A stretch of 64,000 nucleotides of DNA. Origin: an uncultured Kiritimatiellota bacterium. Its GTDB lineage: Bacteria; Verrucomicrobiota; Kiritimatiellia; RFP12; UBA1067. How positions within the stretch are numbered: position 1 is the first letter of the stretch; the number at the start of each line of letters is the position of its first letter. Where the stretch lies: the NCBI GenBank assembly GCA_934643865.1, contig CAKUCX010000001.1:55177-119176 (forward strand). The letters are read 5' to 3'. Shown here one piece after another: positions 25,019 to 32,752 of this stretch. The position numbers and the translations under genes were made by a program. Below the pieces are notes generated by a model. That model was given only the letters and a program-made list of their open reading frames with translations. It made no database searches and was not told the DNA's origin.

Positions 25019-26365
25019 ATGATTGATCCGGCATGGCTAAAGGCGCGCGCCGACGACGTGCGGCGCGCAGACACGTTTGATTCCGCCCTCTACCAGAGGT
25101 ACAATGTGAAGAGGGGGCTCCGCAACGCCGACGGGACGGGCGTCCTCGTGGGCCTGACCACGATCGGCGCCGTCCACGGCTACATCGTGGACGAAGGCGA
25201 GAAGATCGCCGTGCCGGGCCAGCTCTTCTACCGCGGCATCGACGTCGTCGACCTCGTGAAGAACTGCGCGGCCGAGAAGCGCTTCGGCTTCGAGGAGTGC
25301 GCCTACCTGCTCCTCTTCGGCGAGCTGCCCAACCGCGACCGGCTCGCCGAGTGGCAGACGCTCCTCGCCGAGCACCGCCGCCTGCCCGACGGCTTCAAGG
25401 AGAAGGCGATCATCCGCGCGCCGGGCAAGGATCTCATGAACTCCCTCGCGCGCGCCGTGCTGACGGCCTACACCTACGACACGGCGCCCGACCTCCTCGA
25501 CCTTGAGACGAACCTGCGCCAGGCCGTGGAGCTCATCGCCGGCTTCCCGACGATGGTCGCCTACGCCTACCAGGCGAAGGCCCACTACCACGCCGGCCAC
25601 TCCCTCATGCTGCGCTACCCGGACCCCCTCAAGGGGACGGCCGAGAACTTCCTCGCCCTCATCCGCGAGGACGGCAAGTGTACGCGCCTTGAGGCCGAGA
25701 CGCTCGACCTCGCGCTCATCCTCCACGCCGAGCACGGCGGCGGAAACAATTCGAGCTTCGTCACGCACGTCGTCACCTCGGCGTTCTCCGACATGTACTC
25801 GACCGTCGCGGCCGCGACGCTGTCCCTCAAGGGCGGGCGCCACGGCGGCGCGAACCTCCGCACGATGCGCCAGATGGCGGAGATGAAGAAGAACATCCGC
25901 AACTGGACGGACGAGGGCGAGGTCGCCGACTACCTCACGAAGATCGTCCGCAGGGAGGCGGGCGACGGCACCGGGCTCGTCTACGGCCTCGGGCACGCCG
26001 TCTACACGATCTCCGACCCGCGCGCCCTCCTCCTGCGCGACAAGGCGCGCGAACTCGCCGAGGTGGACGGCCGCCTCGACGAATTCGCGCTTTACAGCGC
26101 GGTCGAGCGCCTGGGGCCGGAAGTCGTCAAGTCCGTCCATCCGGGCGCAAAGGACGTCTGCGCGAACGTCGATCTCTATTCGGGCTTCGTCTACGACATG
26201 CTGGGCATCCCGCACGACCTCTACACGCCGCTCTTCGCGATCGGGCGCGTCGTCGGCTGGTGCGCGCACCGCATGGAGGAACTCGACAACGGCGGCCCCA
26301 TCATCCGGCCCGCCTACAAGCCGATCTTCCGGCACCACGACTACATTCCGATGGACGCGCGCTGA
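25019..26365 (+). CDS. gltA: Citrate synthase
   Basis: 448 residues. Condenses acetyl-CoA and oxaloacetate. GQLFYRGIDVVDLV near the N-terminus, the active-site histidine region HAEHGGGNNSSF, and GLGHAVYTISDPRA with the second histidine are the family landmarks; LYSGFVYDMLGI is the C-terminal block. ATG 25019 follows GGAGAGACGACG. It stands alone: the next plus-strand gene is over 4 kb away. The GGHGG loop appears as HGGGNNSS and HGGAN, so it is one of the divergent bacterial citrate synthases; methylcitrate synthase is less likely. Confidence 0.88.
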   Translation: MIDPAWLKARADDVRRADTFDSALYQRYNVKRGLRNADGTGVLVGLTTIGAVHGYIVDEGEKIAVPGQLFYRGIDVVDLVKNCAAEKRFGFEECAYLLLFGELPNRDRLAEWQTLLAEHRRLPDGFKEKAIIRAPGKDLMNSLARAVLTAYTYDTAPDLLDLETNLRQAVELIAGFPTMVAYAYQAKAHYHAGHSLMLRYPDPLKGTAENFLALIREDGKCTRLEAETLDLALILHAEHGGGNNSSFVTHVVTSAFSDMYSTVAAATLSLKGGRHGGANLRTMRQMAEMKKNIRNWTDEGEVADYLTKIVRREAGDGTGLVYGLGHAVYTISDPRALLLRDKARELAEVDGRLDEFALYSAVERLGPEVVKSVHPGAKDVCANVDLYSGFVYDMLGIPHDLYTPLFAIGRVVGWCAHRMEELDNGGPIIRPAYKPIFRHHDYIPMDAR

Positions 26366-26471
26366 CGGACGACGCGCGCCGTCCGGCGTTTCCGTCAGGG
26401 GCCTGGCGCGACGACAAGCCCCGGCGGGAACGTAACCGGATCACGCAGCGCATAGGGGGAGGCGGCGGTTT

Positions 26472-26536
26472 GAACCTGTGGCCGGAACCTGTGGCCGGAA
26501 CCTGTGGCCGAAACCTGTGGCCGAAACCTGTGGTAG
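26472..26536. repeat. 13-bp tandem repeat, five units
   Basis: Five contiguous copies of (G/A)AACCTGTGGCCG; the last unit ends in TAG. It lies in the 305-base gap between citrate synthase and the convergent unknown gene, which holds no convincing gene. Confidence 0.9.
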
Positions 26537-26553
26537 GGGCCGACGTCCCCGGC
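26530..26553. repeat. Dispersed 24-bp intergenic repeat, copy 1
   Basis: GTGGTAGGGGCCGACGTCCC plus CGGC; an exact inverted copy lies at 63933-63956. It is fused to the end of the 13-bp tandem array. Confidence 0.85.
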
Positions 26554-26670
26554 GCGGATCCTTCGCGTGCCGGGCCTGATCGCAATACGTTGCAGTCCCC
26601 GGAATGGTTGCGCTCCCACGCAGTCGATGGGCGGGCGGGGGATGGAACGCCCCCATTCGACCAGACCGCA

Positions 26671-27708
26671 TCACTTCGCCACGAAAGCGAGGCCGGGGAC
26701 CAAGGCCGCGCAGGTGCGCTGCTCGGCGAGGAGACGGCGGTAGGACGAATCCTCCTCCAGCGTCTTCAGCTCCCCGGCATGTGCCGCCTTCCAGTCCCGG
26801 TAGGCGCGATTGGTTTCCTGGGCGGCCGTGCGCAGACGGGTCAATTCATACGTCCACATACGCCGCTCGTCATCCGAAAGCGTCTGCGGGCCGCCGGGGA
26901 GCTTCTCGAACGCGGCGGCCTTCTCGCGGAAGGCCCGCGTCGCCGCGACGGCCCGCGCCAGATGCGGGCACTTCTCGCCATTCGCGCGGACGAGCGCCGT
27001 GCGCAGGCGCTCGATTTCTCCGGCACATTCATAGAAACGCCGCAGAGCCTCCAATTGGCGGGGCGACAGGCTCTCGGGAGATCCAGAAAAAGCCTTCACG
27101 TCCTCCACGGGCAGAAGCAGGGGCGGCCGCACCAGCAGGTTCTTCGGCGGGATGTACCCGGAGAGGACGAGCCGCCCCTCGCGGTCGCGCATCCGCCGCT
27201 CCACGATGAAATACGTCCCGCCCGGCAGGGTCTTCCACACATCGCCGTCGATGTGGCGGATCTCCGCCTCGTGCGTGAGCATGCACCACGTCGCATGGTC
27301 GGGATCGGCCACCTGCACGCCGCAGCTCTCGGGCGGGGGGCATGCAGGATCCGGCCGGGGGGCGCAGACGCGCGCAGGGTCGGCGCACGGCTCCGCCAAA
27401 GGCGCGGAAGCCTTCGGGGCGGCCTCGGGCATCGCACGCACGCCGCGCATCTGCGCACAGAGACGCCGCGCCGCGTCCTCTCCCGCCTGACGGACAGACG
27501 GCGGCATCTGCCGGGCAAGCCAGGGGCCTCCCCGTACGACGAGAACGGACAGCACGGAGCCCACAATCAACCCCAAGGGAAGCCAATCGCGCAAGCGGCC
27601 CGTCCGCCGACGCGCGTGCAGAAAGCGTTCGACCTGTCCATGCCGCACAACAATCCTCGGCGGCTTCCACCGACGGGACGTCCCGTCGGTCGGACCGTTC
27701 GTGCTCAT
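26671..27708 (-). CDS. Unknown single-pass membrane protein
   Basis: 345 residues; not recognised. Basic cytoplasmic N-terminus (1-43), one membrane helix (LPLGLIVGSVLSVLVV, about 44-59), a proline/cysteine-rich linker with several C residues (about 85-130), a compact beta-rich segment (QVADPDHATWCMLTHEAEIRH, shown as pattern only; about 132-200) that could be SH3-like, and a helical C-terminus with possible coiled coil (210-330). GAGGAG precedes ATG 27708. A perfect 22-bp palindrome (27669-27690) falls inside its 5' coding region. Not obviously linked to neighbours. Confidence 0.65.
   Translation of the reverse strand: MSTNGPTDGTSRRWKPPRIVVRHGQVERFLHARRRTGRLRDWLPLGLIVGSVLSVLVVRGGPWLARQMPPSVRQAGEDAARRLCAQMRGVRAMPEAAPKASAPLAEPCADPARVCAPRPDPACPPPESCGVQVADPDHATWCMLTHEAEIRHIDGDVWKTLPGGTYFIVERRMRDREGRLVLSGYIPPKNLLVRPPLLLPVEDVKAFSGSPESLSPRQLEALRRFYECAGEIERLRTALVRANGEKCPHLARAVAATRAFREKAAAFEKLPGGPQTLSDDERRMWTYELTRLRTAAQETNRAYRDWKAAHAGELKTLEEDSSYRRLLAEQRTCAALVPGLAFVAK
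27669..27690. repeat. Perfect 22-bp palindrome
   Basis: ACCGACGGGAC followed at once by its reverse complement GTCCCGTCGGT, with no spacer. It encodes residues about 7-13 of the unknown membrane protein and lies 20-40 bases after the start codon. Confidence 0.8.
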
Positions 27709-27785
27709 GCGTTTCTCCTCGATGCCGGCATCGTACCCCTCGCGGTTCTCAGCCCAAGCTCCCTCAAAGGTCTCTCTTGAAGAAA

Positions 27786-27814
27786 GGAACCCCGACCGCG
27801 ACGGCCGGGGTTCC
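27786..27814 (-). terminator. Rho-independent terminator of the GGGtGRT operon
   Basis: On the minus strand a perfect 9-bp stem GGAACCCCG / CGGGGTTCC is followed directly by TTTCTT. It begins 27 bases after the GGGtGRT stop codon. Confidence 0.8.
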
Positions 27815-27837
27815 CCTCAAGCCTTGCCCAACGGGGC

Positions 27838-28902
27838 TCAGGCCTTCTTCATCGCCTCCTCGACCGCCACGGCCACCGCGACGGTCGCGCCGACCATCGG
27901 GTTGTTGCCCATGCCGATGAGGCCCATCATCTCGACGTGCGCCGGGACGGACGAGCTGCCCGCGAACTGCGCGTCGGAGTGCATGCGGCCCATCGTGTCC
28001 GTCATGCCGTAGCTCGACGGGCCGGCGGCCATGTTGTCCGGGTGGAGGGTGCGGCCCGTGCCGCCGCCCGAGGCGACGGAGAAGTACTTGCGGCCGTTCT
28101 CCCAGCACCACTTCTTGTAGGTGCCGGCGACCGGATGCTGGAAGCGCGTCGGGTTCGTGGAGTTGCCCGTGATCGAGACGCCGACGTTCTCCTTCTGCAT
28201 GATCGCGACGCCCTCGGGGACGTTGTCCGCGCCATAGCACTTGACGGCCGCGCGCGGGCCCTTCGAGAACGCCTTCTCCTCGACGACGCGCAGCTTCTCC
28301 TTCTTGTTGTCGAAGGCCGTCTTCACGTAGGTGAAGCCGTTGATGCGGCTGATGATGTACGCCGCGTCCTTGCCGAGGCCGTTGAGGATGACGCGCAGGT
28401 TCGTCTTGCGCACCTTGTTCGCGTTGAGGGCGATCTTGATCGCGCCCTCCGCCGCCGCGAACGACTCGTGGCCCGCGAGGAAGGCGAAGCACTCCGTCGC
28501 GTCGTCCAGGAGCATCGCGCCGAGGTTGCCGTGGCCGAGGCCGACCTTGCGGTTCTCCGCGACCGAGCCGGGGATGCAGAACGCCTGAAGGCCGACGCCG
28601 ATCACCGCCGCCGCGTCCTTCGCCTTCGTGCAGCCCTTCTTGATCGCCATCGCCGCGCCGACCGTGTAGGCCCACTTCGCGTTCTCGAAGCAGATCGGCT
28701 GCGTCTCCTCGACGATCTTGTACGGGTCGAAGCCCGCCTTCTTGCAGATCGCGGCGCATGCCTCGATCGACGTGATGCCGTAGGGCTTCAGCGCGGCGAG
28801 GATCTTCGCCTCGCGGCGCTCGTAGCCCTCGAACAGCTTCTCCGCCGAGGCGGCCTTCTTGGCAGGGGCGGCCTTCGCCGCACACTTCTTAGCACATGCC
28901 AT
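27838..28902 (-). CDS. GGGtGRT family protein
   Basis: 354 residues. The family-naming motif GGGTGRT is at residues 279-285, followed by LHPDNMAAGPSSYGMTDTMG, a very conserved block. A lysine/alanine-rich N-terminal 20 residues precede the domain. Scattered cysteines (C53, C71, C91, C109) could bind a cluster. The family has no proven biochemical function but is known to be encoded next to a NifU-like scaffold, as here (14 bases). ATG 28902 has AGGA upstream. Confidence 0.85.
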   Translation of the reverse strand: MACAKKCAAKAAPAKKAASAEKLFEGYERREAKILAALKPYGITSIEACAAICKKAGFDPYKIVEETQPICFENAKWAYTVGAAMAIKKGCTKAKDAAAVIGVGLQAFCIPGSVAENRKVGLGHGNLGAMLLDDATECFAFLAGHESFAAAEGAIKIALNANKVRKTNLRVILNGLGKDAAYIISRINGFTYVKTAFDNKKEKLRVVEEKAFSKGPRAAVKCYGADNVPEGVAIMQKENVGVSITGNSTNPTRFQHPVAGTYKKWCWENGRKYFSVASGGGTGRTLHPDNMAAGPSSYGMTDTMGRMHSDAQFAGSSSVPAHVEMMGLIGMGNNPMVGATVAVAVAVEEAMKKA

Positions 28903-28915
28903 CTTGAAATCCTCC

Positions 28916-29608
28916 TTATTCCTTGCGGGGGTCGATGTACTTGGCGGCGCCCTCGAACTGTCCGTAGTGGCCCTTCGCCTTCTCCCACGCCTCGTTCGGG
29001 CTGAGGCCCTTCTTGATGAAGTCGGTCATCTTGCCGAGCGAGACGAACTCGTAGCCGGTCACCTCGCCGTCCTTGTTGAGGGCCATCCGCGTGCAGTAGC
29101 CTTCGGTCATCTCGAGGTAGCGCGGGCCCTTCGCCTTCGTCGCGTACATCGTGCCGACCATCGAGCGGAGGCCCTTGCCGAGGTCTTCGAGGCCCGCGCC
29201 GATCACGAGGCCGCCGTCGGAGAACGCGCTCTGCGTGCGGCCGTAGACGATCTGGAGGAAAAGCTCACGCATCGCCGTGTTGATCGCGTCGCAGACGAGG
29301 TCGGTGTTGAGCGCTTCGAGAATCGTCTTGCCGACGAGAATCTCGGAGGCCATCGCGGCGGAGTGCGTCATGCCCGAGCAGCCAATCGTCTCGACGAGCG
29401 CCTCCTCGATGATGCCGTTCTTGACGTTCAGCGAGAGCTTGCAGGCGCCCTGCTGCGGCGCGCACCAGCCCACGCCGTGCGTGTAGCCGCTGATGTCCTT
29501 GATCTGCTTGGCCTGCACCCACTTACCCTCTTCGGGGATCGGGGCGGGGCCGTGGTTGCACCCCTTCATGAGCGGGCACTGGTGCGCCACTTCAGTCGAG
29601 TATACCAT
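28916..29608 (-). CDS. NifU-like iron-sulfur scaffold protein
   Basis: 230 residues. An IscU/NifU-type N-terminal fold is suggested by WCAPQQGACKL, ETIGCSGMTHSAAMASEIL (shown as pattern; the cluster-binding cysteine region) and a later cysteine in GYCTRM. It has extra N-terminal cysteines (CPLMKGC). This version belongs to the variant that travels with GGGtGRT proteins. Role inferred: assembly or storage of a metal cluster. ATG 29608 follows GAAGGAAC; stop is 14 bases before the next gene. Confidence 0.78.
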   Translation of the reverse strand: MVYSTEVAHQCPLMKGCNHGPAPIPEEGKWVQAKQIKDISGYTHGVGWCAPQQGACKLSLNVKNGIIEEALVETIGCSGMTHSAAMASEILVGKTILEALNTDLVCDAINTAMRELFLQIVYGRTQSAFSDGGLVIGAGLEDLGKGLRSMVGTMYATKAKGPRYLEMTEGYCTRMALNKDGEVTGYEFVSLGKMTDFIKKGLSPNEAWEKAKGHYGQFEGAAKYIDPRKE

Positions 29609-29640
29609 GTTGTGTTCCTTCTTCGTTGAGAGACGTCAAA

Positions 29641-30189
29641 TCAGGCGAAATGGCGCTTGAGCAGCCCCTCGAAGCCGGCGCCGTGGCGGGCCTCGTCCTT
29701 GGCCATCTCGTGGACCGTGTCGTGGACGGCATCGTAGCCGAGCGCCTTCGCGCGCTTGGCGAGTTCGAGCTTGCCCGCGCACGCGCCCTGCTCGGCCGCC
29801 GCGCGCAGTTCGAGGTTCTTCTTCGTGGACGTCGTGAGGACGTCGCCCAGCAGCTCCGCGAACTTCGCCGCATGCTCGGCCTCCTCGAACGCATAGCGCT
29901 TGTACGCCTCGGCGACCTCCGGGTAGCCTTCGCGCTCGGCCTGGCGGCTCATCGCGAGGTACATGCCCACTTCCGTGCATTCGCCCTGGAAGTTCATTTC
30001 GAGGCCCTTGACGACCTCCGCGTCGAGGCCCTTCGCCGCGCCGACCTCGTGCTCGCACGCCCACGCCATCTTGCCGGCGGTCTCCTTCACGAGGAACTTC
30101 GCGCCGGGGCAGCCGCACTGCGGGCACTTTTCGGGGGCGGCGTCGCCTTCATGGACATAGCCGCAAATCGGGCATACGTACTTTTTCAT
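29641..30189 (-). CDS. Rubrerythrin, rubredoxin domain first
   Basis: 182 residues. A rubredoxin-type iron site comes first (C6, C9, C22, C25), then a four-helix diiron ferritin-like domain with repeated E-x-x-H patterns (EEAEHAAKF, DEARHGAGF). This reversed order is common in anaerobes, where it reduces peroxide. It starts the operon with the NifU-like and GGGtGRT genes 32 bases downstream, tying that pair to oxidative or metal stress. ATG 30189 is preceded by AAGGAG eleven bases upstream. Confidence 0.88.
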   Translation of the reverse strand: MKKYVCPICGYVHEGDAAPEKCPQCGCPGAKFLVKETAGKMAWACEHEVGAAKGLDAEVVKGLEMNFQGECTEVGMYLAMSRQAEREGYPEVAEAYKRYAFEEAEHAAKFAELLGDVLTTSTKKNLELRAAAEQGACAGKLELAKRAKALGYDAVHDTVHEMAKDEARHGAGFEGLLKRHFA

Positions 30190-30259
30190 CTCCTGACTCA
30201 CTCCTTCTGGCTGGTTGACAAACCAAGAAACTGATCTGGTCCGCGTGAAATGAGTGCAT

Positions 30260-30265
30260 AGTATA
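30260..30265 (-). promoter_or_regulatory. -10 box of the rubrerythrin operon
   Basis: TATACT on the minus strand; transcription near 30253, leader about 64 bases. It lies at the edge of the regulator remnant. Confidence 0.45.
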
Positions 30266-30269
30266 CGCG

Positions 30270-30549
30270 AAAAGCGTGACGGGAACAAGCAGGAAGTCGC
30301 TTTTTGTCGCGCCGCGCCGGCCGGATGCCCGTCACCGGCACGCGCGGCGAGAAAGGCGTCCCGCCGGGCGAGCGACCAGTTCGGTTCGGCGAGCCCCCGT
30401 CGCGTCGTCGGCCATCTGCGGCGAGGAGGAGAGGATGGGGCCGACGTAGGCGAAGTGCCGGAAGCCGCGCCCGAGCAGGTGGCCGTCGGCGGCGCGCCCG
30501 ATCGCCCCGTGGTCGCTTTCCACGCGGACGCAGGCGGTGAGCGGGAGGG
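30270..30549 (-). pseudogene. Remnant of a XylR/LacI-type sugar-sensing regulator
   Basis: One minus-strand frame reads VESDHGAIGRAADGHLLGRG then FRHFAYVG (about 30450-30530), the core of XylR-type periplasmic-binding-like sensor domains. After a frame change the next homologous block appears as WSLARRDAFLAARAGDGH (about 30340-30395), matching the usual 'W...R..gF.......G' segment. There is no start, no DNA-binding domain and no full sensor domain. This explains most of the 576-base gap 30190-30765. It may once have controlled the adjacent sugar-degradation genes. Confidence 0.65.
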
Positions 30550-30580
30550 CCTAAAAAAGATAGTCGTATTCCTTTTTAGG
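30550..30580. repeat. AT-rich inverted repeat
   Basis: CCTAAAAA (30550-30557) and TTTTTAGG (30573-30580) around a 15-base loop, in an AT-rich island upstream of the beta-helix gene. Could be an operator or a weak bidirectional terminator. Confidence 0.5.
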
Positions 30581-30765
30581 ATAGTGCCGGCCCGTGTGCC
30601 ATGTGCTATGCTTTCCCATGTCTGAAACTGCAAGGCGAAAAGAAGAGGAGGCGGCATGGCGATTTCGTAGTTCCTGCACGATTCGCGGATGCGCCCCTTG
30701 TGACAAAACGCAGGACTTTATGTCATGCTTTGCGTGTCTTCAGAAGAAATCAAAAGGAGAAACGA

Positions 30766-32733
30766 ATGAAACTGAGGCCAACACGACAGAACGCCAATTC
30801 TTTACCCCCGTCTAGATCCACCCGAGGGGGCAAATCCACTGTGATTGCGCTGGCCGCCGTGGCGGCGGCGACCGCGTTCTCCGCCGAATGGAAGATTCCT
30901 GCAGGCGACCTTGACGCGCTCACCAATGCCGTTGCGAACCTCGCGTCCGGCGATGTCGTCACGCTCGCGAAGGGCAGCTATGACTTCGCGGCGCGCTCGG
31001 ATGTCTTCATGTCCGTCAACGGCAGCAACGCGCATCCGGCGGTCATCACGAACCGCCTTCAGCTCTCGAAGGCGAACGTGACCCTGCGTGGCGAGCCGGG
31101 CGCGGCACGCGAGGAGGTTGTCATCAACGGCGGCGGAGAGGGGTACCGGCTTCTCTTCATCAACAGCAGCTCACAGACAGGGCTCGTCGTCTCGAACCTC
31201 ACGCTGCGCAACTTCGGTGCCGGATACAAGGTCGATGGCCTCGGCGACACGCTGGCCTATCGCGGCTCGGTCGTCAACACGACGAAGCCCTGCCGGATTG
31301 CGGACTGCGTAATCCAAGACTGCCTTGCGGGACGGGCGGCGCTGTATGGCGAAGGCATGTCCTGTGCCGACACCCTACTGACGAACTGTGTCGGGTCGGC
31401 GAGCTCGGGGGCCGCCGAGTTCGGCTCCTATGTCAACTGCCGCTTCGTCGGGAACAGGGGCGAGATTGGCGGTGCCGCATCGGGAATCTGTGCCAGCAAC
31501 TGCTGGTTTGAGGCGAACGTCGCGGCGAATCGCGGTGGCGCCACGTCCAAGGCGATGGCCATCGGCTCGACGTTCGTCGCGAACCGCGCGAAGTTCTACG
31601 GCGGGGCCGTCGCCGGCGGGCAGTTCGTCGGCTGCACGTTTTCGAGCAACGCGACGGAGACGGCTGGCGTCAACTACGGCGGCGGCGTCGGCTACGGTGT
31701 CGAGCTGGTCTCGAACTGCACGTTTGTCGCAAACGGCGTGGGCTTGCCCTCCGTCTCGGGCTCGGTCCTCCTGGACTGCGGAACGGTTGCGCGCTCGGTC
31801 TTTCGGGACAACATCTGCACAAACCGGGGATGGGGGCTTGTCGTCGCCTCGGAGAATGCTTCCCTCGGTCTTGCGCTTTTCGATTGTGTCTTCACGAATT
31901 CGCCCTGCAATCGCGGGAACATGATGATCGACAGCCGCCGCACGGCGGCGCGTGGACGACTGGTGCGCTGCCGGTTCTACGACAATCTGCGGGCGGAATA
32001 CGACAGCCCGGACAAAGACGGCACACTCGCCAACTGGGCGGCGAGCGGCTGCGATGCCGAGGACTGCCTCTTCACTGACAGTGCGCTGACGGCCAGGACG
32101 CTGGGCGCGAGCGCGACGCGCTGCGTCTTTGACGCGATTGCACCCGTGAGGAGCTCCCTCTTTGGAGGTGCGCAGGGGGCGCCGTCGCTGGCGCTCACGA
32201 ACTGCCTGATCCGGAACTGCAAGGCACCCGCGCAGGGGGCGGCATCGCCCTTTCTCAACTGCGAACTCGTCAACTGCACGGTCGTCGACAACGTGTTTGC
32301 GGGCAACGGCTTCGTCTACGACTGCTCCCTGGTGAATTGCCTTCTCTACGAAAACCGAACGGTCGACGGAACGCCGTCCGACCTCAAACACCGCGTGAAC
32401 GGTGACTCGAAGCTGACGATCCGCGCGTGCGTCTACGGCGTCAACAGCCAGCCGGACGACGCGACGTCGTTCGCTGACGAGGGCGGCTGCCTTGCCTTAG
32501 GCGCAGCCTCGCCCAAGTTCAACGCCGGGAGACGCCCGGAGCTGCCCTTCCATTCGCTGAGCCACGCCTCGCCGGCGCGGCGGAGGGGCGTGGACGCGGC
32601 CGCGTTTGCGGGAATGGTTGACCTCGCGGGCAACCCGCGCGTACACGACGACGGCACCGGCTCGTACACGCTCGACGTCGGCTGCTACGAGTACTGGGCG
32701 CCGGAGTCCGGGTCCGTCCTGATCCTGCGATAA
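30766..32733 (+). CDS. Exported parallel beta-helix protein
   Basis: 655 residues. ATG 30766 has AAAAGGAG upstream; the N-terminus has a long basic region and then a hydrophobic core (VIALAAVAAATAFSAE), a signal peptide. The body is a right-handed beta-helix: repeated short strands with N/C ladders such as DCVIQDC, NCRFVGNRG, NCWFEANVAANRGGA, GCTFSSNA, NCTFVANG, ending in a DVGCYEYW block common to 'choice-of-anchor'/PMP-like surface proteins of this bacterial group. Probably binds or cleaves polysaccharide; no catalytic residues identified. Twenty bases upstream of the GH5 fusion gene. Confidence 0.72.
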   Translation: MKLRPTRQNANSLPPSRSTRGGKSTVIALAAVAAATAFSAEWKIPAGDLDALTNAVANLASGDVVTLAKGSYDFAARSDVFMSVNGSNAHPAVITNRLQLSKANVTLRGEPGAAREEVVINGGGEGYRLLFINSSSQTGLVVSNLTLRNFGAGYKVDGLGDTLAYRGSVVNTTKPCRIADCVIQDCLAGRAALYGEGMSCADTLLTNCVGSASSGAAEFGSYVNCRFVGNRGEIGGAASGICASNCWFEANVAANRGGATSKAMAIGSTFVANRAKFYGGAVAGGQFVGCTFSSNATETAGVNYGGGVGYGVELVSNCTFVANGVGLPSVSGSVLLDCGTVARSVFRDNICTNRGWGLVVASENASLGLALFDCVFTNSPCNRGNMMIDSRRTAARGRLVRCRFYDNLRAEYDSPDKDGTLANWAASGCDAEDCLFTDSALTARTLGASATRCVFDAIAPVRSSLFGGAQGAPSLALTNCLIRNCKAPAQGAASPFLNCELVNCTVVDNVFAGNGFVYDCSLVNCLLYENRTVDGTPSDLKHRVNGDSKLTIRACVYGVNSQPDDATSFADEGGCLALGAASPKFNAGRRPELPFHSLSHASPARRRGVDAAAFAGMVDLAGNPRVHDDGTGSYTLDVGCYEYWAPESGSVLILR

Positions 32734-32752
32734 GGCGAGAGGGAAAAGAACG

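Noticed and set aside
26366..26471. Possible intrinsic terminator after citrate synthase (GGACG / CGTCC).
   Set aside because: Only a 5-bp stem and no T-run; not strong enough to call.
29595..29608. ATGGTATACT-like -10 motif at the start of the NifU-like gene.
   Set aside because: The motif consists of the start codon and first codons (M-V-Y-S) of that gene, which also has a GAAGGA ribosome-binding site; probably coincidence.
30601..30765. In-frame N-terminal extension of the beta-helix gene from 30601.
   Set aside because: The extension lacks a ribosome-binding site and reads as a basic, cysteine-bearing non-domain stretch, whereas ATG 30766 has a strong AAAAGGAG.
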